Source: Moraxella caprae DSM 19149 (lineage in GTDB: Bacteria; Pseudomonadota; Gammaproteobacteria; Pseudomonadales; Moraxellaceae). Taken from it: DNA of 34,622 bases. The stretch is taken from assembly GCF_000426885.1 (NCBI RefSeq), contig NZ_AUGF01000028.1:1-34622 (forward strand), in the 5' to 3' direction. Below are positions 8,951-17,290 of this stretch, piece by piece. Below the pieces are notes generated by a model, which was given only the letters and a program-made list of their open reading frames with translations, had not been told where the DNA came from and ran no database searches. The number at the start of each line of letters is the position of its first letter. Position 1 is the first letter of the stretch. The translations under genes were made by a program, and so were the position numbers.

Positions 8951-9679
8951 ATGTCAAACCTAATCCCAAGCCAAACAGGACTGACCCTACGCCTTACCGA
9001 TACGCCCATCAATCTAACCAATAAACTGCTCGCCCATACAGGGGTAAAGGGCATTAGTGAGATGAATGATGATGAGCTGTGGGAATGGTGGCTTTCACTT
9101 GATGATGAGTGGAAGTTTTTATTGATAAGGCGCGGATTGAAATTGAAGTTATGGCACAATAAGGATTGGAAATTTAACAGAGTGTATCATTATCAAACAG
9201 AGTTTGATTGGCTTAATCGTGAGTTGGTGTTTGGTTGCCTAAAAGCATTACGAAAATTGGTTAAGATTAATTTGGGAAATGGCAAAAACCAAGACCTATC
9301 CGTGCTTACAAATTTAACGCAATTAACAAGGCTTAATTTGGGCAACAACCAAATCCAAGACATATCCATACTTATTAATTTAACACAATTAAAAAAGCTT
9401 GATTTAAATTGCAACCAAATCCAAAACCTATCTGTGCTTGCTAATTTAACAAAATTAACAACACTTTATTTAAGTTTCAACCAAATCCAAGACACTACAC
9501 CACTTGCTAATTTATCGCAATTAATAGAGCTTGGTTTGGGCAACAACCAAATCCAAGATATTTCTTCACTTGCTCATTTAACACAGTTGAGATTTCTTAA
9601 TTTAAATTGTAACCCAATTAAATCCCAAGACATAAAATGGCTACAACAGCAACTTCCAAATTGTAGAATTTATTTTTAG
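8951..9679 (+). CDS. Leucine-rich repeat protein
   Basis: A 242-residue protein of unknown function. An N-terminal domain of about 100 residues has a tryptophan-rich segment (DELWEWWLSLDDEWKFLL, about 41-58). The rest is five to six 22-residue leucine-rich repeats of the form LxxLxLxxNQIQDISxLxNLTQ, internalin-like in periodicity, running to about residue 225. No signal peptide or membrane segment is seen, so it is probably cytoplasmic and acts in protein binding. The ribosome-binding site AAGGA is well placed seven bases before the ATG. It is distinctly more AT-rich than recG and the efflux genes that flank the island, and it sits nine bases ahead of the residual start of a PLD/J-domain gene, suggesting a transferred two-gene unit. 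Confidence 0.8.
   Translation: MSNLIPSQTGLTLRLTDTPINLTNKLLAHTGVKGISEMNDDELWEWWLSLDDEWKFLLIRRGLKLKLWHNKDWKFNRVYHYQTEFDWLNRELVFGCLKALRKLVKINLGNGKNQDLSVLTNLTQLTRLNLGNNQIQDISILINLTQLKKLDLNCNQIQNLSVLANLTKLTTLYLSFNQIQDTTPLANLSQLIELGLGNNQIQDISSLAHLTQLRFLNLNCNPIKSQDIKWLQQQLPNCRIYF
9280..9620 (+). repeat. 66-bp tandem repeats encoding the LRRs
   Basis: The string CAACCAAATCC recurs exactly 66 bases apart at 9346, 9412, 9478 and 9544, with diverged units before (about 9280) and after (9610). Each unit encodes one 22-residue LRR. The near-identity at DNA level could allow unit gain or loss. Confidence 0.8.
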
Positions 9680-9687
9680 TATAAAAA

Positions 9688-9762
9688 ATGCAAACCCAAG
9701 CCCTATTTGACAATATCCCACAGCATATTATCGCAGAATGAAATAAAGCCACGCACAGCATT
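9688..9762 (+). pseudogene. Disrupted 5' end of the PLD/J-domain gene (in-frame TGA)
   Basis: ATG at 9688 opens a frame encoding MQTQALFDNIPQHIIAE, then TGA at 9739-9741, then NKATHSIV continuing in the same frame into the ORF that begins at GTG 9763 (25 codons from the ATG). The peptide before and after the stop reads like the first helix and beta-strand of a PLD-like domain, so TGA looks like a single-base nonsense change (for example from TGG) in an originally longer gene. A sequencing error cannot be excluded. Confidence 0.7.
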
Positions 9763-11061
9763 GTGATTGCGGTGGCGTGGTTTACTCGTGCCGACTTTTT
9801 TGAAATTTTAATTGCCAAAGCCAAAAGCGGTGTGCGAGTGCAACTGATTATATCAAATGACCGCATCAACAAAGGCGATAAAGTCAAAATCAATCACGAT
9901 GAGTTAAATCATTATCCAGATTGCCAAACTTATTGGATTGGGGACGGCAATAAAGCACTAATGCACCATAAATTTTGTGTGATTGACAAAATGACTGTGA
10001 TTACAGGGTCATTTAATTGGAGCAAAAAAGCTGAGAAGAATAATTTTGAAAACATTACCATTAGTCAAGATGCGATTTTGGCAAAAGCATTTTATCAGGA
10101 GTTTTATAAAATTATTGGCAAACCTATGCCCAATAATGAAATCGTTTTGCCAGTCGCTCAAATTATCAAACGCCTAGAAATTTTAAAAAATTATGTGATA
10201 TTGGAAGATTTGGATGACATTACCAGAGAAAACCAAAAATTAAAACAATTTGACAGCGAACAGGACATTAGCGAGATTTATCATGCCATTAAAAAAATGC
10301 AGTTTAGTCATGCTATTGGGCTGATTGATGATTTTATCAAAAAATATCACAGCGTTGCCATTTATCAAGATGTGGATATTATGGCGTTGAAATTGGAAAT
10401 TCGGCTATTAGAACATGAAATCAATTTATACGACAGCGAAAAGGCGGAATTAGAAAAATTGCTTGCCGATTTTAATCATCAGCACAGCATGAATTTGGGT
10501 GATTTAATCAGTGAAATTTTATCTTTGCGAAAACAACTTGCCAAACAGCAAGGCGACCAAAATGCCTACGATGAAGCCAAACAAGACGAGCAAACATTTA
10601 ATGAGCAGTTGGACAAAGAAAAAGCCAAAACGCATTATGAACTAAATACCGATGAACAAAAACGCCTAAAACAAGCCTACCGCAAAGCCAGTCAAATATG
10701 CCACCCCGACCGTGTCAATGACGAGCAAAAGGATATGGCAATGGCGGTGTTTAATGAGTTGCGACAAGCCTATGAACAAAATGACCTAAAAACGGTGGAA
10801 CGGATACTTGATGATTTGCAAAAAGGGATATTTAAGGCTCGCTCAGAGACCGTCAGCCAAAGCGACAAATTAAAACTCATCAAAAGTCAATTATCCCAAA
10901 AGCTGGATAATCTTAAACTTATCATTGATGAGATTAAAGCAAGTCAAAGCTATCAAGTGGTAAGCAGTATCGATGATTGGCAGGAGTATTTTGATAATCA
11001 AAAAATGGAGCTGATAGGGCAGAAAGATAGGCTAAGGGAGCTGATAAAAACACGGATGTGA
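9763..11061 (+). CDS. Phospholipase D-like / DnaJ-domain fusion protein, N-terminally shortened
   Basis: The open frame gives 432 residues from a GTG with no visible ribosome-binding site. A single PLD-like domain covers about residues 1-120, with the HKD motif H68-x-K70-x4-D75 and GSFN (82-85), the signature of PLD-family nucleases and phosphotransferases. Residues 205-295 are charged and predicted coiled-coil. A J-like domain follows (about 290-350) with an intact HPD triad at 314-316, which in J-proteins stimulates Hsp70. No secretion signal is seen. One HKD domain usually means it must dimerise to form the active site. An in-frame TGA upstream removes the normal N-terminus, so this may be a pseudogene or produce a shortened protein. 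Its role is unknown; a nuclease-type accessory or defence role is only an inference. Confidence 0.75.
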   Translation: MIAVAWFTRADFFEILIAKAKSGVRVQLIISNDRINKGDKVKINHDELNHYPDCQTYWIGDGNKALMHHKFCVIDKMTVITGSFNWSKKAEKNNFENITISQDAILAKAFYQEFYKIIGKPMPNNEIVLPVAQIIKRLEILKNYVILEDLDDITRENQKLKQFDSEQDISEIYHAIKKMQFSHAIGLIDDFIKKYHSVAIYQDVDIMALKLEIRLLEHEINLYDSEKAELEKLLADFNHQHSMNLGDLISEILSLRKQLAKQQGDQNAYDEAKQDEQTFNEQLDKEKAKTHYELNTDEQKRLKQAYRKASQICHPDRVNDEQKDMAMAVFNELRQAYEQNDLKTVERILDDLQKGIFKARSETVSQSDKLKLIKSQLSQKLDNLKLIIDEIKASQSYQVVSSIDDWQEYFDNQKMELIGQKDRLRELIKTRM

Positions 11062-11077
11062 AGTAGCACAAATACCC

Positions 11078-11105
11078 TTGACAATCCCCCTGACCTTGCT
11101 ACAAT
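11078..11105 (+). promoter_or_regulatory. Sigma-70 promoter for the RND efflux operon
   Basis: A perfect -35 TTGACA (11078-11083), 16-base spacer and near-perfect -10 TACAAT (11100-11105). The expected transcript start is about 20 bases ahead of the adaptor ATG, so the leader is very short. No obvious operator dyad overlaps it, and no repressor gene is adjacent. Confidence 0.75.
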
Positions 11106-11132
11106 GCTGTTTTTACCACTCATAAAATCACC

Positions 11133-12305
11133 ATGAACAAGCCGACTTTTAATCCCAAAAATCCCTTATTGTGGGCGATGTGTGCCATTGCCCTTGTGGT
11201 GTTTGGTGTGCTAATAGGGCGACTGACCGCCAAGTCGTCAGAGACTGCTCGTCCCACATCTGCCACGTCCATTGACGCACCCGATAACATCAAAATCGCC
11301 ATGACCGTGCAAGCGACCACACCAAGCCCCATGCTTGTATCAGACAGCGTGTCTGCCAGTGGTGTGATGAGTGCCAAAGAGACTGCCGAAGTCAGTGCCA
11401 AAATCACAGGGGCGACCATTGAGCAGGTACTCGTTGAAGTGGGTGATTATGTCAAGGCGGGGCAGGTGCTTGCCGTGCTAGATAAAGACACCATGAGTGA
11501 GAATGCGGTGCAGGCACAGGCGGATTATGAGCAGGCAAGGGCGAGCCGTGAGCAGGCACAGGCGGATTTGGCACGCGTGGAGCCACTGCTTGCCATTGAT
11601 GCGGTCAGCCGTCAGCAAGTGGACAGTTATCGCACCGCCCTAAAACAAGCCCAAGCGACCGAAAAGGCGAGTTTGGCACGCCTTAGCACCGCCAAAAGCA
11701 ACCTAAATAACACCCAAATCACTGCCCCTGTGGCAGGGATTATCAGTGCCAAAAACGCACAGGTGGGCGTATTGGTCGGTGGCACACCGCTATTTAGTAT
11801 CATCAAAGGCGGACGGCTCGAATGGCAAGCGACACTCTCGCCTGCCGATGCCGAGCGTATCCATGTCGGACAGCAGGCACAGGTCATGGTGGGCGATGAG
11901 AGTGTGGCAGGGCAGGTTACTCATCTGTCGCCAACCGCCAATGCAGGGCGTGAGATAGTCGTGCATGTCGCCATGCCCGCCCACTTCGCCCTAAGAGCAG
12001 GGACATATCAGCGTGGACAGTTCGTGCTAGGCAGTCAAAGTCATCACGCCATACCCAGCTCGGCGGTCATGAGTACGGACGGCTATGACTATGTGTGGCA
12101 ACTTGCCAAAACTGACCAGACGGACATTTACCAAACCCGACGCCAAAAAATCACCGTTTTGGCTCGTGAGCAAGACAAGGTGGCGATCGATTTGCCGTCT
12201 GATACGCTCATTGTGGCAAATGGGGTGAGTTTTTTAAATGAAAATGATTTGGTAAATATCGTCATGACACAAGACATGGCAGGGGATAAGGCAGGGCAAC
12301 CATGA
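11133..12305 (+). CDS. RND efflux periplasmic adaptor (membrane fusion protein)
   Basis: This 390-residue HlyD/AcrA-type adaptor bridges the inner-membrane RND pump to an outer-membrane channel. A hydrophobic anchor lies at residues 12-29 with no lipobox, so it is probably membrane-anchored rather than a lipoprotein. The split biotinyl-lipoyl motif is visible: IEQVLVEVGDYVKAGQVLAV at about 96-115 and QITAPVAGIISAKNAQVG at about 195-212, separated by an alpha-helical hairpin (about 122-192). The beta-barrel and membrane-proximal domains follow. Its stop overlaps the pump start by four bases (ATGA), giving translational coupling. No TolC-like channel gene is present, so a channel encoded elsewhere must be used. 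Substrates cannot be told from sequence. Confidence 0.9.
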   Translation: MNKPTFNPKNPLLWAMCAIALVVFGVLIGRLTAKSSETARPTSATSIDAPDNIKIAMTVQATTPSPMLVSDSVSASGVMSAKETAEVSAKITGATIEQVLVEVGDYVKAGQVLAVLDKDTMSENAVQAQADYEQARASREQAQADLARVEPLLAIDAVSRQQVDSYRTALKQAQATEKASLARLSTAKSNLNNTQITAPVAGIISAKNAQVGVLVGGTPLFSIIKGGRLEWQATLSPADAERIHVGQQAQVMVGDESVAGQVTHLSPTANAGREIVVHVAMPAHFALRAGTYQRGQFVLGSQSHHAIPSSAVMSTDGYDYVWQLAKTDQTDIYQTRRQKITVLAREQDKVAIDLPSDTLIVANGVSFLNENDLVNIVMTQDMAGDKAGQP

Positions 12306-15300
12306 ATTTTTCAGCCTATTCTATCAAAAACCCCTTAGTGGCGATTTTGTTATTTACCTTGTTTACACTCGGTGGATTGCTTGCTTTTAACAACATGAAA
12401 ATTCAGCAATTCCCCGACATTGATGTGCCTGCCGTCATCGTTACGGTGGCGTATTCAGGGGCAAGCCCTGCCCAGCTAGAAACAGACGTCGCCAAAAAAA
12501 TAGAAAACAAAATCACGTCCATATCAGGGGTCAAGCACATTCGCTCGACCTTGCAGACAGGCGTGGCAACGGTACATACCGAATTTGCCCTAGAAAAAGA
12601 CCTATCAGAGGCGGTCGATGACGTGCGTTCGGCACTAGATGAGATTAGCAGTGATTTGCCGGCTGCTGCCGAAGAGCCGATTATCACCAAGGTCTCTACC
12701 GCAGGCTTTCCTGTGGCAGGCTATTCGGTGGCGTCTGATAACATGAGCGAGGCGGAGCTGTCGTGGTTTGTTGATGATACATTAAACAAACGCCTATCTA
12801 ATGTCGCAGGCGTGGGGACGATGAGCCGTGTGGGCGGTATCGAACGCCAAATCATCGTCGCCCCTGATGTGGTAAAGCTAAATGGTTGGGGGCTACCCAT
12901 TGGTAATTTATCCAACCAAATCAGTGCTTCACAGACAGATGCCACAGGTGGCACCGCCAAAATCGGTGGTGGTATGCAGACCATTCGAGTGCTAGGGGCG
13001 GCACGCAGTGTCGAGGAGCTGGCTCATATCCAAGTCGTTACCCCAGCAGGGGGCGTGCCATTAGGTCAGCTTGCCAGTATTGATGACGCTCATGCCGACC
13101 GAAGTAGCGTGGCAAAGTTGGACGGACAGACGGTGGTCGCGGTCAATTTTACTCGCTCACGTGGGGCAAGTGAAGTGGATATGGTAAAGGGTATTGATGA
13201 TGAGCTTGCCAAACTCGCCCAAGAGATGCCGCATATCCGTGTCCAAAAAATCTATGACAATGCCCAGCCGGTGTTTGAAGATTATAATGCCAGCATGAAA
13301 ATGCTCATCGAAGGCTGTATCTTGGCGGTGGTTGTGGTGTGGCTGTTTTTGCGAAACTGGCGAGCGACTTTGGTGGCGGCAGCGGCACTGCCGTTGTCTA
13401 TCATACCGACCTTTTTGGCGATGTATGTGTTTGATTTTAGTTTAAATATCATCTCACTACTTGCCTTGTCGCTCGTCATCGGTGTGTTGGTTGATGATGC
13501 CATTGTCGAGGTGGAGAACATCATGCGACACCTACACATGGGCAAGACCCCGTATGAGGCGGCGATGGAGGCGGCAGATGAGATTGGGCTTGCGGTGGTG
13601 GCGACCACGTTTACGCTCATTGCCGTGTTTTTGCCGACTGCTTTTATGAGTGGGGTGGTGGGGCAGTTTTTTAAGCAGTTTGGGTGGACGGCGGCGATTT
13701 CGGTGTTTATCTCGTTATTGGTGGCACGTTTGGTTACGCCCATGATGGCGGCATACATCCTAAAACCTGAACAGCCTAAAACCGAAACGACAAGCAAAAC
13801 CATGACTACCTATCTCAAACTGGTGTCATGGACGTTAAAGCACCGCTTTATCACGCTTGGGGCAACCATTGTGCTGTTTATCGGTTCGTTGGCGATGGCA
13901 GGGCTACTCTCGGGTGAGTTCGTGCCAGCAGATGACAGCGACCAGACCCAGCTCACCTTAGAGTTAACCCCTGATGCGGTGCTAAAAGACACGACCGTCA
14001 TCGCAGACATGACTGCCGAGCGTATCCGCCACATCGATGGCGTGCAGTCGGTGTTCGTGTCGGTGGGGACGGCAGGCGGTGGGGCGGACAGTCGCAATGC
14101 ATCCGCAGGAGCGGAAAATAATGCCACGCTCAATGTCGTGCTTGCCCCACGTGGCAAGCGTCCCACAAAGACAGAGATAGAACACGCCATATCGGACGTC
14201 ATCAAGGGTGTGCCGTCTGCTCGCTTTACGGTGGGTATGTCGGCAGGAGGCGATACAGGCTATGGGTTCTCGCTACGCTCAGATAACCCCAGACTGCTAG
14301 AAGAGACGGTGGATAAAGTCATGGCGGAGATTCGTGGACTGCCGAGCGTTTCATCGGTGAGCAGTAATAAGCCGTTGCCTAAGCCCGAGCTTGCCGTTAT
14401 CCCTGACCCCATGCGTATGGCAGATAAGGGTGTTACCACGCAGTCGCTTGCCGATACCTTGCGTATCGCCACACAGGGCGACTATGAGCAGGCACTCTCT
14501 AAGCTAAGCCTTGACACACGCCAAATCCCCATTGTCGTGCGACTGCCTGACAGCGTGCGTGCCGACCCTGTGGCGTTGTCTAGCCTATATGTGCCAAGCA
14601 GTACAGGCAATGCGGTCAAGCTCTCGGAAGTGGCGGATATTGGCTTTACCACAGGCGAGGCGGAGATTCGCCGTCTCAATCGTGAACGCAGTATCAAAAT
14701 CACGGTACAGTCCGAGCAGGAGTTAGGCGAGGTGGTCAGTGCTGTTAAGGACTTGCCAAGCCTAACCAACCTGCCTGATGGTATAAGTGCGATGGACGAG
14801 GGGCAGGCTGATAGTATGGCGGAGCTGTTTACAGGCTTTGTCATTGCGATGGGTGTGGGGATATTTTGTATTTTTGGCGTGTTGGTGCTACTGTTTCACA
14901 AAGTGTTACAGCCCTTTACTATCCTCATGGCGTTGCCGTTATCTATCGGTGGGGCGTTGATTGGCTTGGTGGTAACAGGGTCTAGCTTGTCCATTTCGTC
15001 CATGATTGGCTTTATCATGCTCATGGGTATTGCCACCAAAAACTCTATCCTGCTCGTGGATTATGCCATTATTGCCGAGCAACAGGGCAAATCTCGCCTA
15101 GATGCGATACTGGACGCGTGCCGTAAGCGGGCTCGCCCTATCATCATGACGACCATTGCGATGGGGGCAGGTATGTTGCCACTAGTGTTCGGCTGGGGTG
15201 GGGTGGATTCGACCTTTCGCCGTCCGATGGCGGTGGCGGTGCTGGGTGGTCTTATCACGTCCACGTTTTTAAGCCTTGTGGTGATACCTGTTGTTTATAC

Positions 15301-15349
15301 ACTCATGGACGATGTGGGACGGTGGTTTAAAAAGTCTAAGACGACTTAA
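12302..15349 (+). CDS. RND-family efflux pump, inner-membrane permease
   Basis: A 1015-residue proton-driven resistance-nodulation-division pump of the AcrB/MexB superfamily (HAE1-like). TM1 lies at about residues 10-28, followed by the large periplasmic porter domain. Then come TM2-TM6 with the proton-relay pair D398-D399 in VLVDDAIVEVENI, a second periplasmic domain (about 540-850), and TM8-TM12 with the GIATKNSILLVDYA motif. The duplicated architecture is intact. It exports amphiphilic compounds across the envelope together with the upstream adaptor. An intrinsic terminator follows at 15371. Assignment to a named pump is not possible from sequence alone; the DD pair and length argue against the heavy-metal subgroup being likely. 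Confidence 0.92.
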   Translation: MNFSAYSIKNPLVAILLFTLFTLGGLLAFNNMKIQQFPDIDVPAVIVTVAYSGASPAQLETDVAKKIENKITSISGVKHIRSTLQTGVATVHTEFALEKDLSEAVDDVRSALDEISSDLPAAAEEPIITKVSTAGFPVAGYSVASDNMSEAELSWFVDDTLNKRLSNVAGVGTMSRVGGIERQIIVAPDVVKLNGWGLPIGNLSNQISASQTDATGGTAKIGGGMQTIRVLGAARSVEELAHIQVVTPAGGVPLGQLASIDDAHADRSSVAKLDGQTVVAVNFTRSRGASEVDMVKGIDDELAKLAQEMPHIRVQKIYDNAQPVFEDYNASMKMLIEGCILAVVVVWLFLRNWRATLVAAAALPLSIIPTFLAMYVFDFSLNIISLLALSLVIGVLVDDAIVEVENIMRHLHMGKTPYEAAMEAADEIGLAVVATTFTLIAVFLPTAFMSGVVGQFFKQFGWTAAISVFISLLVARLVTPMMAAYILKPEQPKTETTSKTMTTYLKLVSWTLKHRFITLGATIVLFIGSLAMAGLLSGEFVPADDSDQTQLTLELTPDAVLKDTTVIADMTAERIRHIDGVQSVFVSVGTAGGGADSRNASAGAENNATLNVVLAPRGKRPTKTEIEHAISDVIKGVPSARFTVGMSAGGDTGYGFSLRSDNPRLLEETVDKVMAEIRGLPSVSSVSSNKPLPKPELAVIPDPMRMADKGVTTQSLADTLRIATQGDYEQALSKLSLDTRQIPIVVRLPDSVRADPVALSSLYVPSSTGNAVKLSEVADIGFTTGEAEIRRLNRERSIKITVQSEQELGEVVSAVKDLPSLTNLPDGISAMDEGQADSMAELFTGFVIAMGVGIFCIFGVLVLLFHKVLQPFTILMALPLSIGGALIGLVVTGSSLSISSMIGFIMLMGIATKNSILLVDYAIIAEQQGKSRLDAILDACRKRARPIIMTTIAMGAGMLPLVFGWGGVDSTFRRPMAVAVLGGLITSTFLSLVVIPVVYTLMDDVGRWFKKSKTT

Positions 15350-15370
15350 TCTAAGACGATTTAATGGGTC

Positions 15371-15402
15371 AAAACCACGTCAAAGGGCGTGGTTTTGTTT
15401 TT
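15371..15402 (+). terminator. Intrinsic terminator of the RND efflux operon
   Basis: Stem AAAACCACG (15371-15379) / CGTGGTTTT (15388-15396) with an eight-base loop, followed by GTTTTTG on the plus strand. It separates the operon from the convergent ruvB. Confidence 0.85.
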
Positions 15403-15430
15403 GAACTTAGATTTTCCATACAATTCTCGC

Positions 15431-16414
15431 CTAATCTTCCACCATCATGCCCTTATCCAATAGTATCCGCCCCTTTGGCGTTCGCTGAATATAACCTTGC
15501 TGAATAAGATATGGTTCTATCACGTCTTCAAGCGTCCCTCTATCCTCCGCCATCGCCGCCGCAATTGCCTCCACACCCGCAGGTCGCCCATCAAAACGCT
15601 CTTTTAGCATGGACAGATAACGCCTATCTAAGTGGTCAAGTCCTTGCTTATCCACCGAAAGCATATCTAGGGCAAGGCTTGCCATCTGCCCTGTTACCAC
15701 GCCATCGCCCTTGACCTCAGCATAATCACGCACACGCCGTAACAGACGGTTGGCGATACGAGGCGTACCACGAGAACGTCTGGCGACCTCGACCGCCCCC
15801 ATCTCCTCCATGTCAATCCCCAACAGGCGTGCCGAACGTCTCACAATGGTCGTTAAATCCGCCACATCATAAAATTCAAGGCGTTGGACAATGCCAAATC
15901 TATCACGCAAGGGCGATGTCAAAAGCCCTGCCCGAGTGGTCGCTGCCACGAGCGTAAAAGGGGGTAGGTCAAGTTTAATGGAGCGGGCGGCAGGGCCTTC
16001 GCCGATCATGATGTCAAGCTGAAAATCCTCCATCGCAGGGTAGAGTATCTCCTCGATGACAGGCGATAGGCGATGAATCTCATCGATAAACAGCACGTCC
16101 CCTTCTTCTAAGTTGGTGAGCATGGCAGCCAAATCGCCCGCCCTCTCTAACACAGGGCCACTGGTGGAGCGTAGATTTCCGCCCATCTCACGGGCGATGA
16201 TGTTGGCAAGGGTGGTCTTACCCAAACCCGGGGGGCCAAAAATGAGCGTGTGGTCTAACGCCTCCCCCCGTTGTCTGGCGGCAGTGATAAACACTTCCAT
16301 CTGCTCACGCACTTTGGGTTGTCCGATGTAGTCAGATAGGGTAGTGGGGCGAATGGCACGGTCGAGATTGTCGTCTTTTTTGGTGTTGGGGTCGATTAGG
16401 CGGTTATGATTCAT
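15431..16414 (-). CDS. ruvB: Holliday junction branch migration ATPase RuvB
   Basis: RuvB is the hexameric AAA+ motor that, with RuvA and RuvC, drives branch migration and resolution of Holliday junctions. The 327-residue protein has Walker [10 protein letters not shown] at 60-68 and Walker B DEIH at 111-114. Sensor and winged-helix regions follow, including [17 protein letters not shown], and the C-terminal [10 protein letters not shown] motif that ends RuvB proteins. ruvA is not adjacent, unlike the ruvAB operon of enterobacteria. The ATG at 16414 gives the usual N-terminal DRAIRP region. It is divergent from a small exported protein gene, with a large palindrome in the shared upstream region. 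Confidence 0.96.
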   Translation of the reverse strand: MNHNRLIDPNTKKDDNLDRAIRPTTLSDYIGQPKVREQMEVFITAARQRGEALDHTLIFGPPGLGKTTLANIIAREMGGNLRSTSGPVLERAGDLAAMLTNLEEGDVLFIDEIHRLSPVIEEILYPAMEDFQLDIMIGEGPAARSIKLDLPPFTLVAATTRAGLLTSPLRDRFGIVQRLEFYDVADLTTIVRRSARLLGIDMEEMGAVEVARRSRGTPRIANRLLRRVRDYAEVKGDGVVTGQMASLALDMLSVDKQGLDHLDRRYLSMLKERFDGRPAGVEAIAAAMAEDRGTLEDVIEPYLIQQGYIQRTPKGRILLDKGMMVED

Positions 16415-16502
16415 GATGATGTTATTAAATTAAAAAGGACTATTATAAAGAAAAATGCAGGCAATGTGATGATTTTATGAATTAATTTTTCAAAAAGCAC
16501 AG

Positions 16503-16592
16503 GTAGAATCCCATGCCAAATCAAGTTTAGCAATGAAACACAACTGTTGCTGTATCATTGCTAAACTTGATTTTTAAACACAATTATTCTAC
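16503..16592. repeat. Large palindrome between ruvB and 16678 gene
   Basis: A perfect 19-bp inverted repeat, AAATCAAGTTTAGCAATGA (16518-16536) and its complement (16555-16573), encloses an 18-base loop. An outer pair GTAGAAT (16503-16509) / ATTCTAC (16586-16592) extends the symmetry. The right arm runs into TTTTT. It sits between divergent genes, where a terminator has no obvious job, so it may be a small mobile palindromic unit or a structured RNA. Confidence 0.7.
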
Positions 16593-16677
16593 ATTTTTGG
16601 TCAAATTTGAGATATTGTTTTAAAGATTTATGGGTATGATAGTGCCGTTAATTTAGTCAATAAGTCGGTTATCGCCC

Positions 16678-17193
16678 ATGCTTATGTCAGTATCCCCCAA
16701 AAGTCTTGCCAAGTCTGCTGTTGCCACTGTCCGTTGTGAGTTGATGATGCGTTGTCATGGCGTTGATGTGGCAGATGTCGCTAAATTATTAAAAACTTTT
16801 ATCATTATTTTGGTAACTTGTGTTACCGCAAGCCTACCCATGCAGACCCATGCCAAAAGCACCAAAACCGCCAAAGCCCACACCATCAGTGCCAATGACG
16901 TGGCAGACATTCGGGTAACCAAATACGAGTTGGCATTGGTGCAAGTCATGGCAGAGATATGCCCACAGATGTTAAGTGGACGACAAAAGAGCCAGTTTTA
17001 TGAAGCCTATAACAATCAGCTTCGGGTATTCATTCCTAGTGCTGACGACCCCGAAGAGATATTGGATTATCTGTCCACACAGCAAGATTACCGAGCGGTA
17101 CTCCAAAGCGTGCGTTCATGGACAAAAAGTTTCCCCCAAAACGAAAACCGAGAACTATGCACTGATTTTGCTAATGTGAGCCGAGCATTTTAA
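16678..17193 (+). CDS. Small exported protein of unknown function
   Basis: I do not recognise this 171-residue protein. A hydrophobic stretch at about residues 40-54 followed by a THA site (about 57-59) looks like a signal peptide with an unusually long N-region. If translation starts at the ATG ATG pair at 16744-16749 the signal becomes a normal 36-37 residues, so the true start is uncertain. The mature part is about 110 residues with two cysteines (in EICPQ and LCTDF), which could form a disulfide in the periplasm, and no recognisable catalytic motif. It lies 97 bases ahead of the D,D-carboxypeptidase gene on the same strand. Confidence 0.6.
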   Translation: MLMSVSPKSLAKSAVATVRCELMMRCHGVDVADVAKLLKTFIIILVTCVTASLPMQTHAKSTKTAKAHTISANDVADIRVTKYELALVQVMAEICPQMLSGRQKSQFYEAYNNQLRVFIPSADDPEEILDYLSTQQDYRAVLQSVRSWTKSFPQNENRELCTDFANVSRAF

Positions 17194-17290
17194 AGCAGTT
17201 TGGACTGGATGACCAAAAACAATTTTATATTTTTAGTAAAGTTTGGTATAGTTAGCACTTTTTATGCATAAATTTGAGTGAATTTGCGGT

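Noticed and set aside
13282..13803. 173-residue open frame on the minus strand
   Set aside because: It lies inside the RND pump gene and has no recognisable domain; a shadow.
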